This document shows, in pieces, positions 29,989 through 37,790 of a stretch of DNA of 48,996 bases (its first letter is position 1; every line of letters begins with the position of its first letter). Below the pieces are notes generated by a model. That model saw nothing but the letters and a program-made list of their open reading frames with translations. It had not been told where the DNA came from and ran no database searches. Both the position numbers and the translations under genes were made by a program. Source of the stretch: Streptomyces sp. SID8352 (lineage in GTDB: Bacteria > Actinomycetota > Actinomycetes > Streptomycetales > Streptomycetaceae). The stretch spans positions 1 to 48,996 of the forward strand of contig NZ_WWGX01000045.1 in assembly GCF_009862265.1 (NCBI RefSeq), in the 5' to 3' direction.

Positions 29989-32226
29989 CTAGTCGTGGTG
30001 GACCGCGGCCGACGCGTGCGCGAGGCCGGAGTCCTCCTTGGCGGCCATGTCCTCGCCGTACACGCGGGCGACTTCCCTGGCGGCGAGCTTCGCGGCTTCC
30101 TTGGCGATGTCGCACTGCTCGGCGCACCGCTCGGCCTGGGCCTTCATGCGGGTCGCGGAGTCGGCCAGGTCCGCGATCAGGTCGGTGACCGCGGTGGCCA
30201 CGTTGTGGTCGCCGACCAGGTCGGCGGCCATCTCCCGGAGCGCGTCCGCGACCTTGCCCAGGGCCTCCATCAGGGCTTCGGCACGCTCCTGGTCGGAGGC
30301 GGTCTTGATGGCGATGTTCGCCATCCCCACCAGGTAGTCGTCGAACGTGATGTCCGTGCGGTGCTGGGCGGCCAGGCCGCCCGCACCGGACGGCCTGCTG
30401 ACTTCCGGGCTCACGCTGCTCTCCTCCGTGCTGGTCGGCCGACTGGTGCCGGGCCTGGCGGTGTGTTTTTCCGGCGCGGGCGGCAGGCCGGCGGCGCCGG
30501 CCGTGACGGCTGCGGGCGCGTCTGGGACGATGTCCGCGTCGACGATGTCCTCCCCCTTCTTCGCGGCGCGGCGGGGCGGGCGGGTCTCGTGTCCGGGCCA
30601 CTCCACGGTCGGGGTGGTGTCCTCCTCACCGAACGGGCTGCCGGCCGGGCGGCCGCGCTGCCCCGCCCCGCGCTTGCCCGCGCGTCCCGGCCGGCCCGCC
30701 GTGCGGGCCCGCCCGCGCCGCCGGGTACGGCCCGCGCCACCAGCGCGCCGACGCCGGGGCCGGCGACGCTTCTTCTTCGAGCCGTCAGGCGCCCCGTCAC
30801 CGGCCTTGGAACCGGTCCCCGGCTCACCCCCCTTCGCGGCGCCAGAGGCTCCGTCAGCGCTGTCCTTGGCGGCCCTCCCACCCGCGCCGCCCGCGCCCTT
30901 GTCCTTCTCCTTGGTCAGGCTGACCTTCTCCGCGCCGGTCTTGCCGTCCTTCGCGTCGGCGGCGGCCTGCGCGTCGGCGCGGCGTTTGTCCCAGCGGCGC
31001 TGGGCTTCCTCGCCGACGGCCTGGCCCAGCGTGGTACGGCCCGGGCCGGCCGTCGCCGCGGCTTCCCGCTTCGCCCTGCGGACCTCGGCCCGCTCCTGCC
31101 GCTTCGCACGGCGGTCCTCCCACGCCTGCTGCCTCTGTGCACGGGCCTGGTCGCGGTCCTTGGACCGGTCCGCGACATCCGCGGCGTGCCCGGTGCTGCG
31201 CCGTTCCTGCCGCCCGCTCTGCCGGGCCCCGGCGCGGTCCTGGCGGCCCCGGGCCCGCTCGGCGCCGGCGCCGGATGCCGGAGTGCGCTCTGTCCGGCCG
31301 CCGCCGTCGCTCTTCGAGTTGCCGCTGCGGCCGGAGCCGCCAGAGCCCGCCTGAGAGCCTTTCGACCCCCCGGACGAACCGTCGCGCCCGGAACCGGGTG
31401 AACGGCCACCAGAACCCCCTCCGGAGCCCTTCGCGCCACCCTTGCCGCCCCCGCCTCCGTTCGCGCCGGACCCCGAACGTCCGCCAGGGCCGCCGGAGTT
31501 GGAACCTCCGGAGTGGGAACCGTGCGACGGCCCGGACCGGTTCGGACCCGGACCGGTCCGGTTCGGCCCCGGGCCCGGGGCGTTGTTGCGGGCCGGGCCC
31601 GTGCCGCCTCCGCCGCGCGAGGACCCGCCACCACCGCCGCCGGTCTTCGAGCGGCCCTTGTCCGCCCCCATCCCGGAGCCGGACGCCGGGCCGGACGCCT
31701 TCGTGCGGTCGGCATCGGCCTTCGAGCGCGCCGCCGCCCTGTCGCCCTTCGCTTTCATCATCGCGGCGCGGAGCCTTCCGTTCTGCTCCATCATCGCGAC
31801 TTCCTGCGCGGTGCGTCCCTCCAGCAGCGCCGCCTTCCGCACTATTTCAGCTTCACGGAAAGGCGTTTCGCTCTCATGCCTGGCCCGCGCCGTTTCAAGC
31901 CGGAACTCCAGCCAGTCACCGAGACGGTCGGCAAGAGAACGCGACTGGCCGTATTCACCTTCCCCGTATTCATCTTCGCCTTCATTCGGTTCCGGGGAAT
32001 TAATTCCTTCGGAACGCAGTGCCGTTGACGGGTCCGGTGCGGCCGGAATCGGCGGCAGTTCCATCGTGGTCTCCTCCGGACGCTCCGGGGGAGCCTCCGG
32101 AATGCCTTCCGGAGGCGGAATGGTGTCGATGAAATCCGGCGTCGGAGGCAGCGAATAGGTGGAATCGCCGCTCCAGGGGCCTTGGACCAGGCTTCCGTCG
32201 CCGGTGTCGTCAGGGTCGTCGGACAC
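29989..32226 (-). CDS. Large low-complexity (Gly/Arg/Ser-rich) protein of the transfer cluster
   Basis: A 745-residue protein. The N-terminal 130 residues are acidic and proline-rich, and a helical segment follows (LADRLGDWLEFRLETARARH, EAEIVRKAALLEGRTAQEVA). Residues about 190-320 are almost only Gly, Ser, Asn, Pro and Arg. A highly basic coiled stretch of Arg/Lys/Ala extends to about 560. The last 120 residues are an ordered helical domain (TDITFDDYLVGMANIAIKTA). Such a protein would be largely disordered and could bind DNA or form condensates. GTG 32226 is chosen for AGGAAGGGGGG upstream. The DNA at 31840-32020 is less GC-rich than its surroundings. The function is unknown. Confidence 0.7.
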   Translation of the reverse strand: MSDDPDDTGDGSLVQGPWSGDSTYSLPPTPDFIDTIPPPEGIPEAPPERPEETTMELPPIPAAPDPSTALRSEGINSPEPNEGEDEYGEGEYGQSRSLADRLGDWLEFRLETARARHESETPFREAEIVRKAALLEGRTAQEVAMMEQNGRLRAAMMKAKGDRAAARSKADADRTKASGPASGSGMGADKGRSKTGGGGGGSSRGGGGTGPARNNAPGPGPNRTGPGPNRSGPSHGSHSGGSNSGGPGGRSGSGANGGGGGKGGAKGSGGGSGGRSPGSGRDGSSGGSKGSQAGSGGSGRSGNSKSDGGGRTERTPASGAGAERARGRQDRAGARQSGRQERRSTGHAADVADRSKDRDQARAQRQQAWEDRRAKRQERAEVRRAKREAAATAGPGRTTLGQAVGEEAQRRWDKRRADAQAAADAKDGKTGAEKVSLTKEKDKGAGGAGGRAAKDSADGASGAAKGGEPGTGSKAGDGAPDGSKKKRRRPRRRRAGGAGRTRRRGRARTAGRPGRAGKRGAGQRGRPAGSPFGEEDTTPTVEWPGHETRPPRRAAKKGEDIVDADIVPDAPAAVTAGAAGLPPAPEKHTARPGTSRPTSTEESSVSPEVSRPSGAGGLAAQHRTDITFDDYLVGMANIAIKTASDQERAEALMEALGKVADALREMAADLVGDHNVATAVTDLIADLADSATRMKAQAERCAEQCDIAKEAAKLAAREVARVYGEDMAAKEDSGLAHASAAVHHD

Positions 32227-32270
32227 GGGCACCCCCCCTTCCTGGGGACTTGACAGACAGTGGGGTCTCG

Positions 32271-32302
32271 TGTGCACGCGCGTGCACGTGCACGTGTGCA
32301 CG
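32271..32302. repeat. Cluster of GTGCAC sites upstream of the disordered-protein gene
   Basis: Four GTGCAC palindromes in 32 bases (TGTGCACG-CGTGCACG-TGCACG-TGTGCACG), about 45 bases upstream of the GTG start at 32226. This looks like an operator for a dimeric regulator. Confidence 0.6.
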
Positions 32303-32355
32303 CTTTACGCGCGCGAGGCCCCGCCGGAGCCCGGCGAGGCCTTCGTGGGTGACGC

Positions 32356-32664
32356 TCAGTGACGCGGGCCGTGCTGCTTCAGGACGGTGTCCGCGTACTG
32401 CATGAGGTGGTCGAACAGCCGCGGGTCGCCCGCCTGCCGCTTCTCCAGCACCAGCCTGAAAAGACGACAGACCAGCGTGAAAGCGGTGAGGACATCACTA
32501 CGACCGGCTTTGACTTCCCTGGTGATTTCAGTCCGGGTGACGCGGAGCCAGAATTCCATCCGGCCGGTCTCACCACGACTCTCGATCGCCTTGCGCTCTT
32601 CTTCCTCCAGCCAGCCCACCCGCCCCTGAATGGAGCGTTCGATGCTGCTGAGGGGGCGCATCAC
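32356..32664 (-). CDS. Small helical protein of the transfer cluster
   Basis: A 102-residue basic protein (IERSIQGRVGWLEEEERKAI, FWLRVTRTEITREVKAGRSD, LFRLVLEKRQAGDPRLFDHL), wholly helical and without membrane segments. The GTG start overlaps the upstream gene's stop (GTGA), so the two are coupled. A weak GC hairpin follows near 32316-32341. The family is not recognised. Confidence 0.7.
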   Translation of the reverse strand: MMRPLSSIERSIQGRVGWLEEEERKAIESRGETGRMEFWLRVTRTEITREVKAGRSDVLTAFTLVCRLFRLVLEKRQAGDPRLFDHLMQYADTVLKQHGPRH

Positions 32665-33137
32665 GCCGACTCCCTCTTACCGAGGTCGTAAATCGACGCG
32701 GGACCACTGTAGCCAGAATTCTGCGGCTGCGCATCCTGCTGCAGAGGGCCGGGCGCGGCCTGGAGGACCGGCGGGTTCTTCTTCCGCTGCCTTTCCAGCT
32801 CCTTTTCCTCCCTTTCCTTGGCCGTATTCACCACGGCCTCATCATGGGCACGGCGTTTGTAGGCGCTCTTTTCCAGGCCCTCGGTGAGGCTGTTCAGGTT
32901 CCTCAGGACCTGCCCGAGGGCCTTTTCCACGGGCATCGCGCGCAGCCTGGCGTGGTACCAGCGGTCGCCCTCCACGTGTGTCTTGCGCAGGTGCACGCGG
33001 GTCTCGATGGCGAGGGTCTCCAGGTTCTTGCCGATGTCCAGCAGGACCCGCTGGACATCGGCCAGGTAGCGGGCGGTGGCCTCCGGGCTCTGCGCGACAT
33101 CGCGCAGAGGCGAGTGGTTCGGGTCGTTGCTGTTCAC
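32661..33137 (-). CDS. Coiled-coil protein of the transfer cluster
   Basis: A 158-residue protein. It has a helical core (EATARYLADVQRVLLDIGKN, LETLAIETRVHLRKTHVEGD), a highly charged coiled coil (AKEREEKELERQRKKN) and a disordered glutamine/proline-rich tail. The GTG start has a strong AGGAGGG site. It is coupled to the small gene at 32356. It probably interacts with the SpdB-like coiled-coil protein encoded just upstream; that is inference from shared architecture and position. Confidence 0.7.
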   Translation of the reverse strand: MNSNDPNHSPLRDVAQSPEATARYLADVQRVLLDIGKNLETLAIETRVHLRKTHVEGDRWYHARLRAMPVEKALGQVLRNLNSLTEGLEKSAYKRRAHDEAVVNTAKEREEKELERQRKKNPPVLQAAPGPLQQDAQPQNSGYSGPASIYDLGKRESA

Positions 33138-33193
33138 GGCGGGGGTTCCCTCCTGGTGTACTGGTGGCTGTGACTGCTTCCGGCAGTCGCAGC

Positions 33194-33226
33194 GAGGGCC
33201 AGCCCGATTAGCGCGGGCTGGCCCTC
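33194..33226 (-). terminator. Hairpin terminator after the SpdB-like gene
   Basis: Perfect 12-base inverted repeat GAGGGCCAGCCC / GGGCTGGCCCTC (33194-33205 with 33215-33226). Confidence 0.75.
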
Positions 33227-33249
33227 ACTGGTGTGTGCCGGACGGTGGA

Positions 33250-35115
33250 TCAGGGGCGGTAGCCGCCGGCGAGCAGCTCGGCCGCCTCCTGGCGGTACTC
33301 CGAGGCCGTGCCGGGCGAGGTGACTGCCAGCTCGTTCTGGATGTGGGAGAGCGGCAGCTGGTCGGCGCCGCCGCCGACGGCGAGGATCATCCGGGCGACC
33401 TTGCGGACCGCCCGCTCGCGCGGCTTGAGCTTCGCCGCGTCCTCGGCTTCGACCGCGCGCCGCTCGGTTTCGGCAGCGGCCCGCCGCGTTTCGGCAGCAG
33501 CCTTCTCGGCTTCGGCGGCCCCCTTCCGGGAGCGCGCCGCGTCGGCGAGAGCGGCCGCCTGGCGGCGCTCCTCCTCCGCCTTCTTGCGGTCGGTTTCGGC
33601 AGCGGCGCGCCGCGTTTCGGCGGTGGCCTTCTCCGTTTCGGCAGCACGCCGGTCGGCTTCGGCAGCGGCCTGGCGGGCTTCGGCGATGGTCTGGGTCTCG
33701 ATCGCCTGCGCCTCCGCCGCGGCGACCCGGTCGGCCTCCGCCGCTTCCTTCCGCTTCTGGGCTGCCTGGTGCTCCAGCCCGGCCGCCTCCAGATCGGCGG
33801 CGGCCGCCGCCTTGCGCGCCTGCGCGATCCGCTCGGTCTCGATCGCGCCGGCCTCCGCGGCTGCGACCTTGTCGGCCTCGGCCGCCGCCCTGCGCTGCTC
33901 GGCGGCCTTCTGCTCGAGGCCGGCCCTTTCCAGATCAGCGGCGGCCGCCGCCTTGCGCTCCTGGGCCTCCTTGCGCTCCGCCTCCGCTTCGCGGGCGCGG
34001 GCTTCGGCGACCACGGCCTTGTCGAGGGCCTGCTGCTCCAGCTCAGCGGCCCGCTCTGCGGCGTTGACCTGGGCACGGGCGTGGGCGCGGGCCTGGCCGG
34101 TCTGGCCGTCGACCTCCGCCTGGACCAGCTCCACCTTGCCCTTGGCGCGCAGCCGCTCGGCTGCGGACTCCGCCTTGGCGACCTCGCTGCGGGTCTCCGC
34201 GTCCAGACGGCGGCGCTCCGCGTCTTCCTCGCGTTCGGCGGCTGCCTGTTCCTGCTCGTCGGGCATGGCCAGGGCCTGGGCGACGGTGTAGCCGTAGGGG
34301 GCCATCTTCATCGGCAGCAGCTCGTCCTCGGTGGCCTGGGAGATGTCGCCCTCGTACTTGCGCCTGAGCCACTGCTCGTAGGCGATGAGCTCCTGGTCGC
34401 GGCGGATCATCTCCGGGTAGGAGGTGACGCCCCAGAGCCGCATCCGGCGGAAGATCCGGGCCGTCGCGACCGGGGCGAGGATCCAGCGCAGCCACGGGAT
34501 CGAGTCGCGTTCGGCCTGGTCGGGCCGGACGACGCGGTCGATCGCGTCGCGGCCGAGTTCCACCACCATGATGAAGAGGACCGGTACGACGCCGTGGGCG
34601 CCGGCCGCGACGTAGTCCATCAGCGCCCACGCCCGGTCCCGGGGAGCGCCGGACGCCGCGTTGAGGACGACCGTGACGGCCGTCAGCAGCCACACCGGGT
34701 AGCGGATCCAGCTGATGGGGCGCTTGAGCCAGGCCATCAGCAGGTCGACGGCGATCATGACCATGATGCCGACGTCGACGCCGACCGCGAACATCTGGCC
34801 CTTGCCCAGCGAGCCGAAGCGGAGCCGCTCGTAGGCGAAGATCGCGACATGCTCGAAGGACAGGTACAGGCCGATGCCCGCGAGGACGAGCGCGGCGATC
34901 ACGATCGCCCCGGCCGCCCACTTCTGGCTACCGGTCAGCTTCCCCGGGGAGGGCTTGGCTCCGGTTCCGCTTTCCGTCTCCGAAACGAACCCCGCCGTCT
35001 CCGAAACGGCACCGGGCGTCCGCGAAACCGGTGTGGACGTTCCCGAAACGGCGGCCGGTGAAGCAGAGTCGGGGTCGGGTTCGACCGCGGTCTGCGGCCA
35101 GTCGGTGAGCGTCAT
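33250..35115 (-). CDS. SpdB-like membrane protein with a long coiled coil (DUF2637-like)
   Basis: A 621-residue protein. The first 55 residues are a Val-Ser-Glu-Thr heptad-spaced, disordered segment. Four membrane helices follow: about residues 65-87, 105-127, 137-153 and 167-185 (WAAGAIVIAALVLAGIGLYL; MFAVGVDVGIMVMIAVDLLM; YPVWLLTAVTVVLNA; GVVPVLFIMVVELGRDAI). This is the four-helix DUF2637 arrangement of Streptomyces spread proteins. Residues about 290-560 are an uninterrupted Ala/Glu/Arg coiled coil, and the last 60 residues form a helix-turn-helix-like domain. Spread (Spd) proteins help plasmid DNA cross septa within the recipient mycelium. GGGAGGCCC precedes the ATG. Its 5' end overlaps the 21-bp repeat array. 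Confidence 0.82.
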   Translation of the reverse strand: MTLTDWPQTAVEPDPDSASPAAVSGTSTPVSRTPGAVSETAGFVSETESGTGAKPSPGKLTGSQKWAAGAIVIAALVLAGIGLYLSFEHVAIFAYERLRFGSLGKGQMFAVGVDVGIMVMIAVDLLMAWLKRPISWIRYPVWLLTAVTVVLNAASGAPRDRAWALMDYVAAGAHGVVPVLFIMVVELGRDAIDRVVRPDQAERDSIPWLRWILAPVATARIFRRMRLWGVTSYPEMIRRDQELIAYEQWLRRKYEGDISQATEDELLPMKMAPYGYTVAQALAMPDEQEQAAAEREEDAERRRLDAETRSEVAKAESAAERLRAKGKVELVQAEVDGQTGQARAHARAQVNAAERAAELEQQALDKAVVAEARAREAEAERKEAQERKAAAAADLERAGLEQKAAEQRRAAAEADKVAAAEAGAIETERIAQARKAAAAADLEAAGLEHQAAQKRKEAAEADRVAAAEAQAIETQTIAEARQAAAEADRRAAETEKATAETRRAAAETDRKKAEEERRQAAALADAARSRKGAAEAEKAAAETRRAAAETERRAVEAEDAAKLKPRERAVRKVARMILAVGGGADQLPLSHIQNELAVTSPGTASEYRQEAAELLAGGYRP

Positions 35116-35376
35116 GTAGGGCCTCCCAAGGGGGCGTTCAGGGCGTGCGCGAAACGGCAGGGGCTGCTCCCGAAACGCGGCGGTGCGTTCCCGAAGCGGG
35201 GTCGGTGCGGTCGGTTGATCACGAAACTGGCACCCGCCCTACCCGCTCCGCGCGCGCCAAAAGGCCGACGGCCCGGGGGAGGGGCGGCCGGTCTCGCGAA
35301 GCGTCACGGGGCGGGCTCGAAACTGGGTGCGGCTCCCACCGGGCGGGCGCGAAACCAGCCCGGGCGGGCGCGAAAT
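34981..35376. repeat. 21-bp-periodic GTTTCG array (candidate transfer or regulatory locus)
   Basis: CGAAAC (one-base variants CGAAGC and CGAAAT), i.e. GTTTCG on the minus strand, starts at 34981, 35002, 35023, 35044, 35150, 35171, 35192, 35222, 35297, 35318, 35350 and 35371. Seven of the eleven steps are exactly 21 bases (two helical turns). The array covers the first codons of the SpdB-like gene, the 260-base intergenic gap and the end of the next gene. Its last two copies share the 17-base block GTTTCGCGCCCGCCCGG bar one base. No other gene is seen in the gap. Confidence 0.8.
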
Positions 35377-35735
35377 CAGCTCTCGGGGAACTGCGCGCCG
35401 TTCCGGGTCAGGTCGGCGGTGGTGATGCCGAAGCGGCGGCACCGGCCGGTCAGCGGCTGGAGCCTGCTGCCGTCGGCGAACGCCTGGGGCGAGCCGGCGC
35501 CGTACCGCTGCTGCGTGGCGGGCAGCTCGTTGAGCGCGGTCGCGGTGCGGGCGGCGTGCCGCTCGACCCGCCCCTCGCCCGCCCACTCCTCCGCGATGAC
35601 GTGAAGGGTGGTGCGCCAGCTGCCGTCGCAGTCCTCGGGATCGACCGGGGGGATGTCGCTGCCGAAGATCGCGAAGGCGCATGCCTGGGCAGCGGCTTCC
35701 GTGCCGGGCTGGAGCGGGGTCATCGTCGTGGCCAT
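35376..35735 (-). CDS. Hypothetical protein
   Basis: A 119-residue protein: AQACAFAIFGSDIPPVDPED, WRTTLHVIAEEWAGEGRVER, LPATQQRYGAGSPQAFADGS and an end that reads RFGITTADLTRNGAQFPES. It looks like a compact soluble domain with two cysteines. GGGAGGCCCTC precedes the ATG. The family is unknown. The GTTTCG repeat array begins directly at its stop codon. Confidence 0.7.
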   Translation of the reverse strand: MATTMTPLQPGTEAAAQACAFAIFGSDIPPVDPEDCDGSWRTTLHVIAEEWAGEGRVERHAARTATALNELPATQQRYGAGSPQAFADGSRLQPLTGRCRRFGITTADLTRNGAQFPES

Positions 35736-35847
35736 GAGGGCCTCCCTCAGCTGTTCGGTCCGGGCTGTCCGGCTCCCCTTTCACCGCCCGTCCCGGCCGC
35801 CGTGGTCGGCGGTCGGTGCGGGCGGATCAGGCAGCCGCCAGACCGGA

Positions 35848-36030
35848 TCAGGAGCCGGTGCGGCGGCGCTGCCGCTCCAGGTAGGCGTCCTGAAGGGACT
35901 CGAACAGCTCCCAGGTCCGCTCCCCTTCGGGGCAGCGGGTCTGGCCGGTGCAGCGGCCGCAGGCGGCGGCGTGCTGCCGGTGGGCCTGGTGGGCGCTCTG
36001 GTAGCGGTCGTAGAGGGCGCTCACGGTCAC
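35848..36030 (-). CDS. Small cysteine-containing protein
   Basis: A 60-residue protein with CGRCTGQTRCPEG in its centre, a possible zinc site, and a helical C-terminus (TWELFESLQDAYLERQRRRT). The GTG start overlaps the stop of the upstream gene by four bases. It is one of a run of coupled small zinc-type proteins at the head of the transfer cluster. Confidence 0.65.
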   Translation of the reverse strand: MTVSALYDRYQSAHQAHRQHAAACGRCTGQTRCPEGERTWELFESLQDAYLERQRRRTGS

Positions 36031-36233
36031 CAGTCCCCGTAGGTGCAGACGACCGCGCATCCGGCGGCCCGGCAGTCGTGGGCGCGGATCTCGGCGGACC
36101 GGCGCCGCTCGTCCTCGCGGGCCCGGCTGGTGCTCCAGCGGACCGGGGCGGCCCCGGCGTCCAGCTCGTCGCAGCGCGGGCACCCGTCCACGCGTCGGCC
36201 GAAGGTGGGACCGTGGGTGTGCTGGGTGGTCAT
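36027..36233 (-). CDS. Small zinc-binding-type protein
   Basis: A 68-residue protein with VDGCPRCDELDAGA and, near the end, HDCRAAGCAVVCTYGDW: two cysteine groups that suggest zinc binding. The ATG at 36233 is supported by GGAGAACCA. The frame stays open upstream to ATG 36416, adding 61 residues with an alanine-rich helix (RLLLAAAGATAAAAWDRGHR). This could be an N-terminal extension or a separate, translationally coupled product. The stop overlaps the next start (GTGA). Confidence 0.6.
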   Translation of the reverse strand: MTTQHTHGPTFGRRVDGCPRCDELDAGAAPVRWSTSRAREDERRRSAEIRAHDCRAAGCAVVCTYGDW

Positions 36234-36423
36234 TGGTTCTCCGTGTTCGTGGCGGTGTAGGTCGAGGACCCGGTGGCCCCGGTCCCACGCGGCTGCCGCG
36301 GTGGCGCCGGCGGCGGCCAGGAGCAGGCGGGTCAGGGGATGCCGGGACCCGAGGCGGGCGGCGGCCCGGGCCGCGCGGTGCTGCGCGGCCCGGGCCGCCT
36401 CTATGAGGTGAGCCATCGGACGG

Positions 36424-36522
36424 TCAGCGGGGCCGTCGTTCGGACTCCTTGTTGGCCTCGCGGACCTTCCGCGAGAGTTCCTCGCGCTCGGCGTCGGTCA
36501 GACGGGTCACGGACATCTCCAT
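36424..36522 (-). CDS. 32-residue charged peptide
   Basis: MEMSVTRLTDAEREELSRKV followed by REANKESERRPR, a single highly charged helix. Its ATG overlaps the stop of the upstream zinc protein (TGATG), and the composition is natural for coding. It is probably real but minor, and short enough to be missed by gene callers. Confidence 0.55.
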   Translation of the reverse strand: MEMSVTRLTDAEREELSRKVREANKESERRPR

Positions 36523-36959
36523 CAGGCGGCCCCCGTCCCGTTGCAGGCCTGGCAGGTCTGCCACGACTTCCGGGTGATACCGCCACCGCTGGTGTCGATG
36601 ACCCAGCCGCCCTTCCCGTCGCACGTACCGCACGGCCGCTGCGCCCGCGGGGCCTGCGGGGCCGGGCTGGTGCACCGCCAGGCGGCGGGCGTGCCCGGCC
36701 GGGCCGGGAGCAGGGTCAGGATCGGCTGGCGCTCGTAGCCGGGCGCCATCTCCTGGAGCGTGCGCCGCGCCCGACGCTCCGCCGGGATACGGGTGTCGGC
36801 CTCGCGGACCATCCGCTCCAGCAGCTCGCCGAGCCGGCGGTGCGCGGCGGCCGGGCAGGGACCGGAGTGGAAGCCACGGCACTGGTCGCACCAGTACTCC
36901 GGACCGGCTGCGGCCACTGTCGTACGGGCCGCGGGTCGTGTCATGATCGTCGTGGTCAA
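36522..36959 (-). CDS. DnaJ-type zinc-finger protein
   Basis: A 145-residue protein. The N-terminal part has WCDQCRGFHSGPC. The C-terminal part has two CxxCxGxG repeats (CGTCDGKG and CQACNGTG, about residues 108-143), the zinc module of DnaJ. No J-domain is present. A TTG start is chosen because AAGGAGATCCCC precedes it; the in-frame ATG five codons later lacks a site. It may be a zinc-dependent protein- or nucleic-acid-binding factor in the transfer cluster. Confidence 0.7.
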   Translation of the reverse strand: MTTTIMTRPAARTTVAAAGPEYWCDQCRGFHSGPCPAAAHRRLGELLERMVREADTRIPAERRARRTLQEMAPGYERQPILTLLPARPGTPAAWRCTSPAPQAPRAQRPCGTCDGKGGWVIDTSGGGITRKSWQTCQACNGTGAA

Positions 36960-36986
36960 GGGGATCTCCTTCAGGACCGTTGACCG

Positions 36987-37094
36987 GACAGCCCCGGGGT
37001 TGCGCCCCCGGGGCTGTCGCCTCGTCTGGCTGGCCGGACGGCCAGCCACGACCCCTCTCCCACCCCCCTTCCGTGCTCTGGTTGGGTGGGAGAG
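36987..37094 (-). terminator. Group of hairpins after the WhiB-like gene
   Basis: GACAGCCCCGGGG / CCCCGGGGCTGTC (36987-36999 with 37006-37018). Two more inverted repeats lie between there and 37094 (TGGCTGGCC/GGCCAGCCA; CCTCTCCCACCC/GGGTGGGAGAGG). Tandem terminators isolate the whiB-like gene from the genes downstream. Confidence 0.7.
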
Positions 37095-37110
37095 GGACCG
37101 TGGCGGGCGG

Positions 37111-37704
37111 TCAGGCAGCAGTTCCCCATCCGGTGCGGGCCCGGCGGGCGGTGCGGATCTCGCGGATCTGAGCGGCAAGGTGCCGAATGCGCGCGCTCTG
37201 CGCGGCCTGTCCATGGCTGCCCCTCTCGCCCCGGCTCCGGTCGGGGCTCGCCAGGGCGGTGTGAATGAGCCCGATGACGAGCGCGTCCAGGCGCCGGCCC
37301 TCGGTGTCCCGGTCGGCGTCGGTCGCGGCCGCCAGCCGGGCAGCGTGCTCGGTACGGGCAGCAGCGAGTTCCGGGCCGGTCCGCCCTCCGCGGACCATGT
37401 CGTCCGCAGCGGCCTGGCCGTCACCGTCCCGCAGCGCGAGTTCCTCGCACGCGGCACGCACCGGGCATCCGGAGCACACCCGGAGGGCGTCCGCACGCCG
37501 TGCCTGCCAGCTCCTCTGCGCCTCCCCGTCCTCACGGAAGAAGGCATCCGGGTCGCTGTCGGCGCACTCGGCGGCGGCATCGACTGCCGCCTGGAGTGTG
37601 GCCCGGCGGGACCGGCGGGCCTGTTCCGGCTCGTAGCCTTCGGCGTCGTCCTCACGCTCGGTGGTGCTGGGCCGACGAGACGTCGGGGGCAGGGGGACAG
37701 GCAT
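37111..37704 (-). CDS. WhiB-family iron-sulfur regulator
   Basis: A 197-residue protein with the four WhiB cysteines: C47, C77, C80 and C86 (AECADSDPDAFF, then RVCSGCPVRAACEELAL), spaced C-x29-C-x2-C-x5-C. The usual GVWGG turn is replaced by DDMVRGG. The C-terminal 90 residues are a longer than usual, basic helical tail. WhiB proteins bind a 4Fe-4S cluster and act with the principal sigma factor; plasmid-borne ones are common in actinomycetes. CCGGAGGATCCG precedes the ATG. It sits between terminators, so it is probably transcribed as a single gene within the transfer region. Confidence 0.85.
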   Translation of the reverse strand: MPVPLPPTSRRPSTTEREDDAEGYEPEQARRSRRATLQAAVDAAAECADSDPDAFFREDGEAQRSWQARRADALRVCSGCPVRAACEELALRDGDGQAAADDMVRGGRTGPELAAARTEHAARLAAATDADRDTEGRRLDALVIGLIHTALASPDRSRGERGSHGQAAQSARIRHLAAQIREIRTARRARTGWGTAA

Positions 37705-37746
37705 CGGATCCTCCGGATCTGGTGGTGGGGCAGGGCAGGGACGGCT

Positions 37747-37775
37747 ACGGCCTCGCCCGGGCGGGGCGAGGCCGT
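37747..37775 (-). terminator. Hairpin terminator
   Basis: ACGGCCTCGCC / GGCGAGGCCGT (37747-37757 with 37765-37775), just beyond the stop of the gene at 37791. Confidence 0.7.
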
Positions 37776-37790
37776 GGTGGTGCTGGCGGA

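Noticed and set aside
33420..33990. GTTTCGGC/GCCGAAAC repeats within the coiled-coil part of the SpdB-like gene, similar to the 21-bp array
   Set aside because: They follow from repeated Ala-Glu-Thr codons in heptads, are in the opposite orientation, and do not extend outside coding sequence.
33076..35061. 661-codon rightward frame opposite the SpdB-like gene
   Set aside because: Repetitive Gly/Leu/Arg translation is the mirror of the Ala/Glu coiled coil; no start signal.
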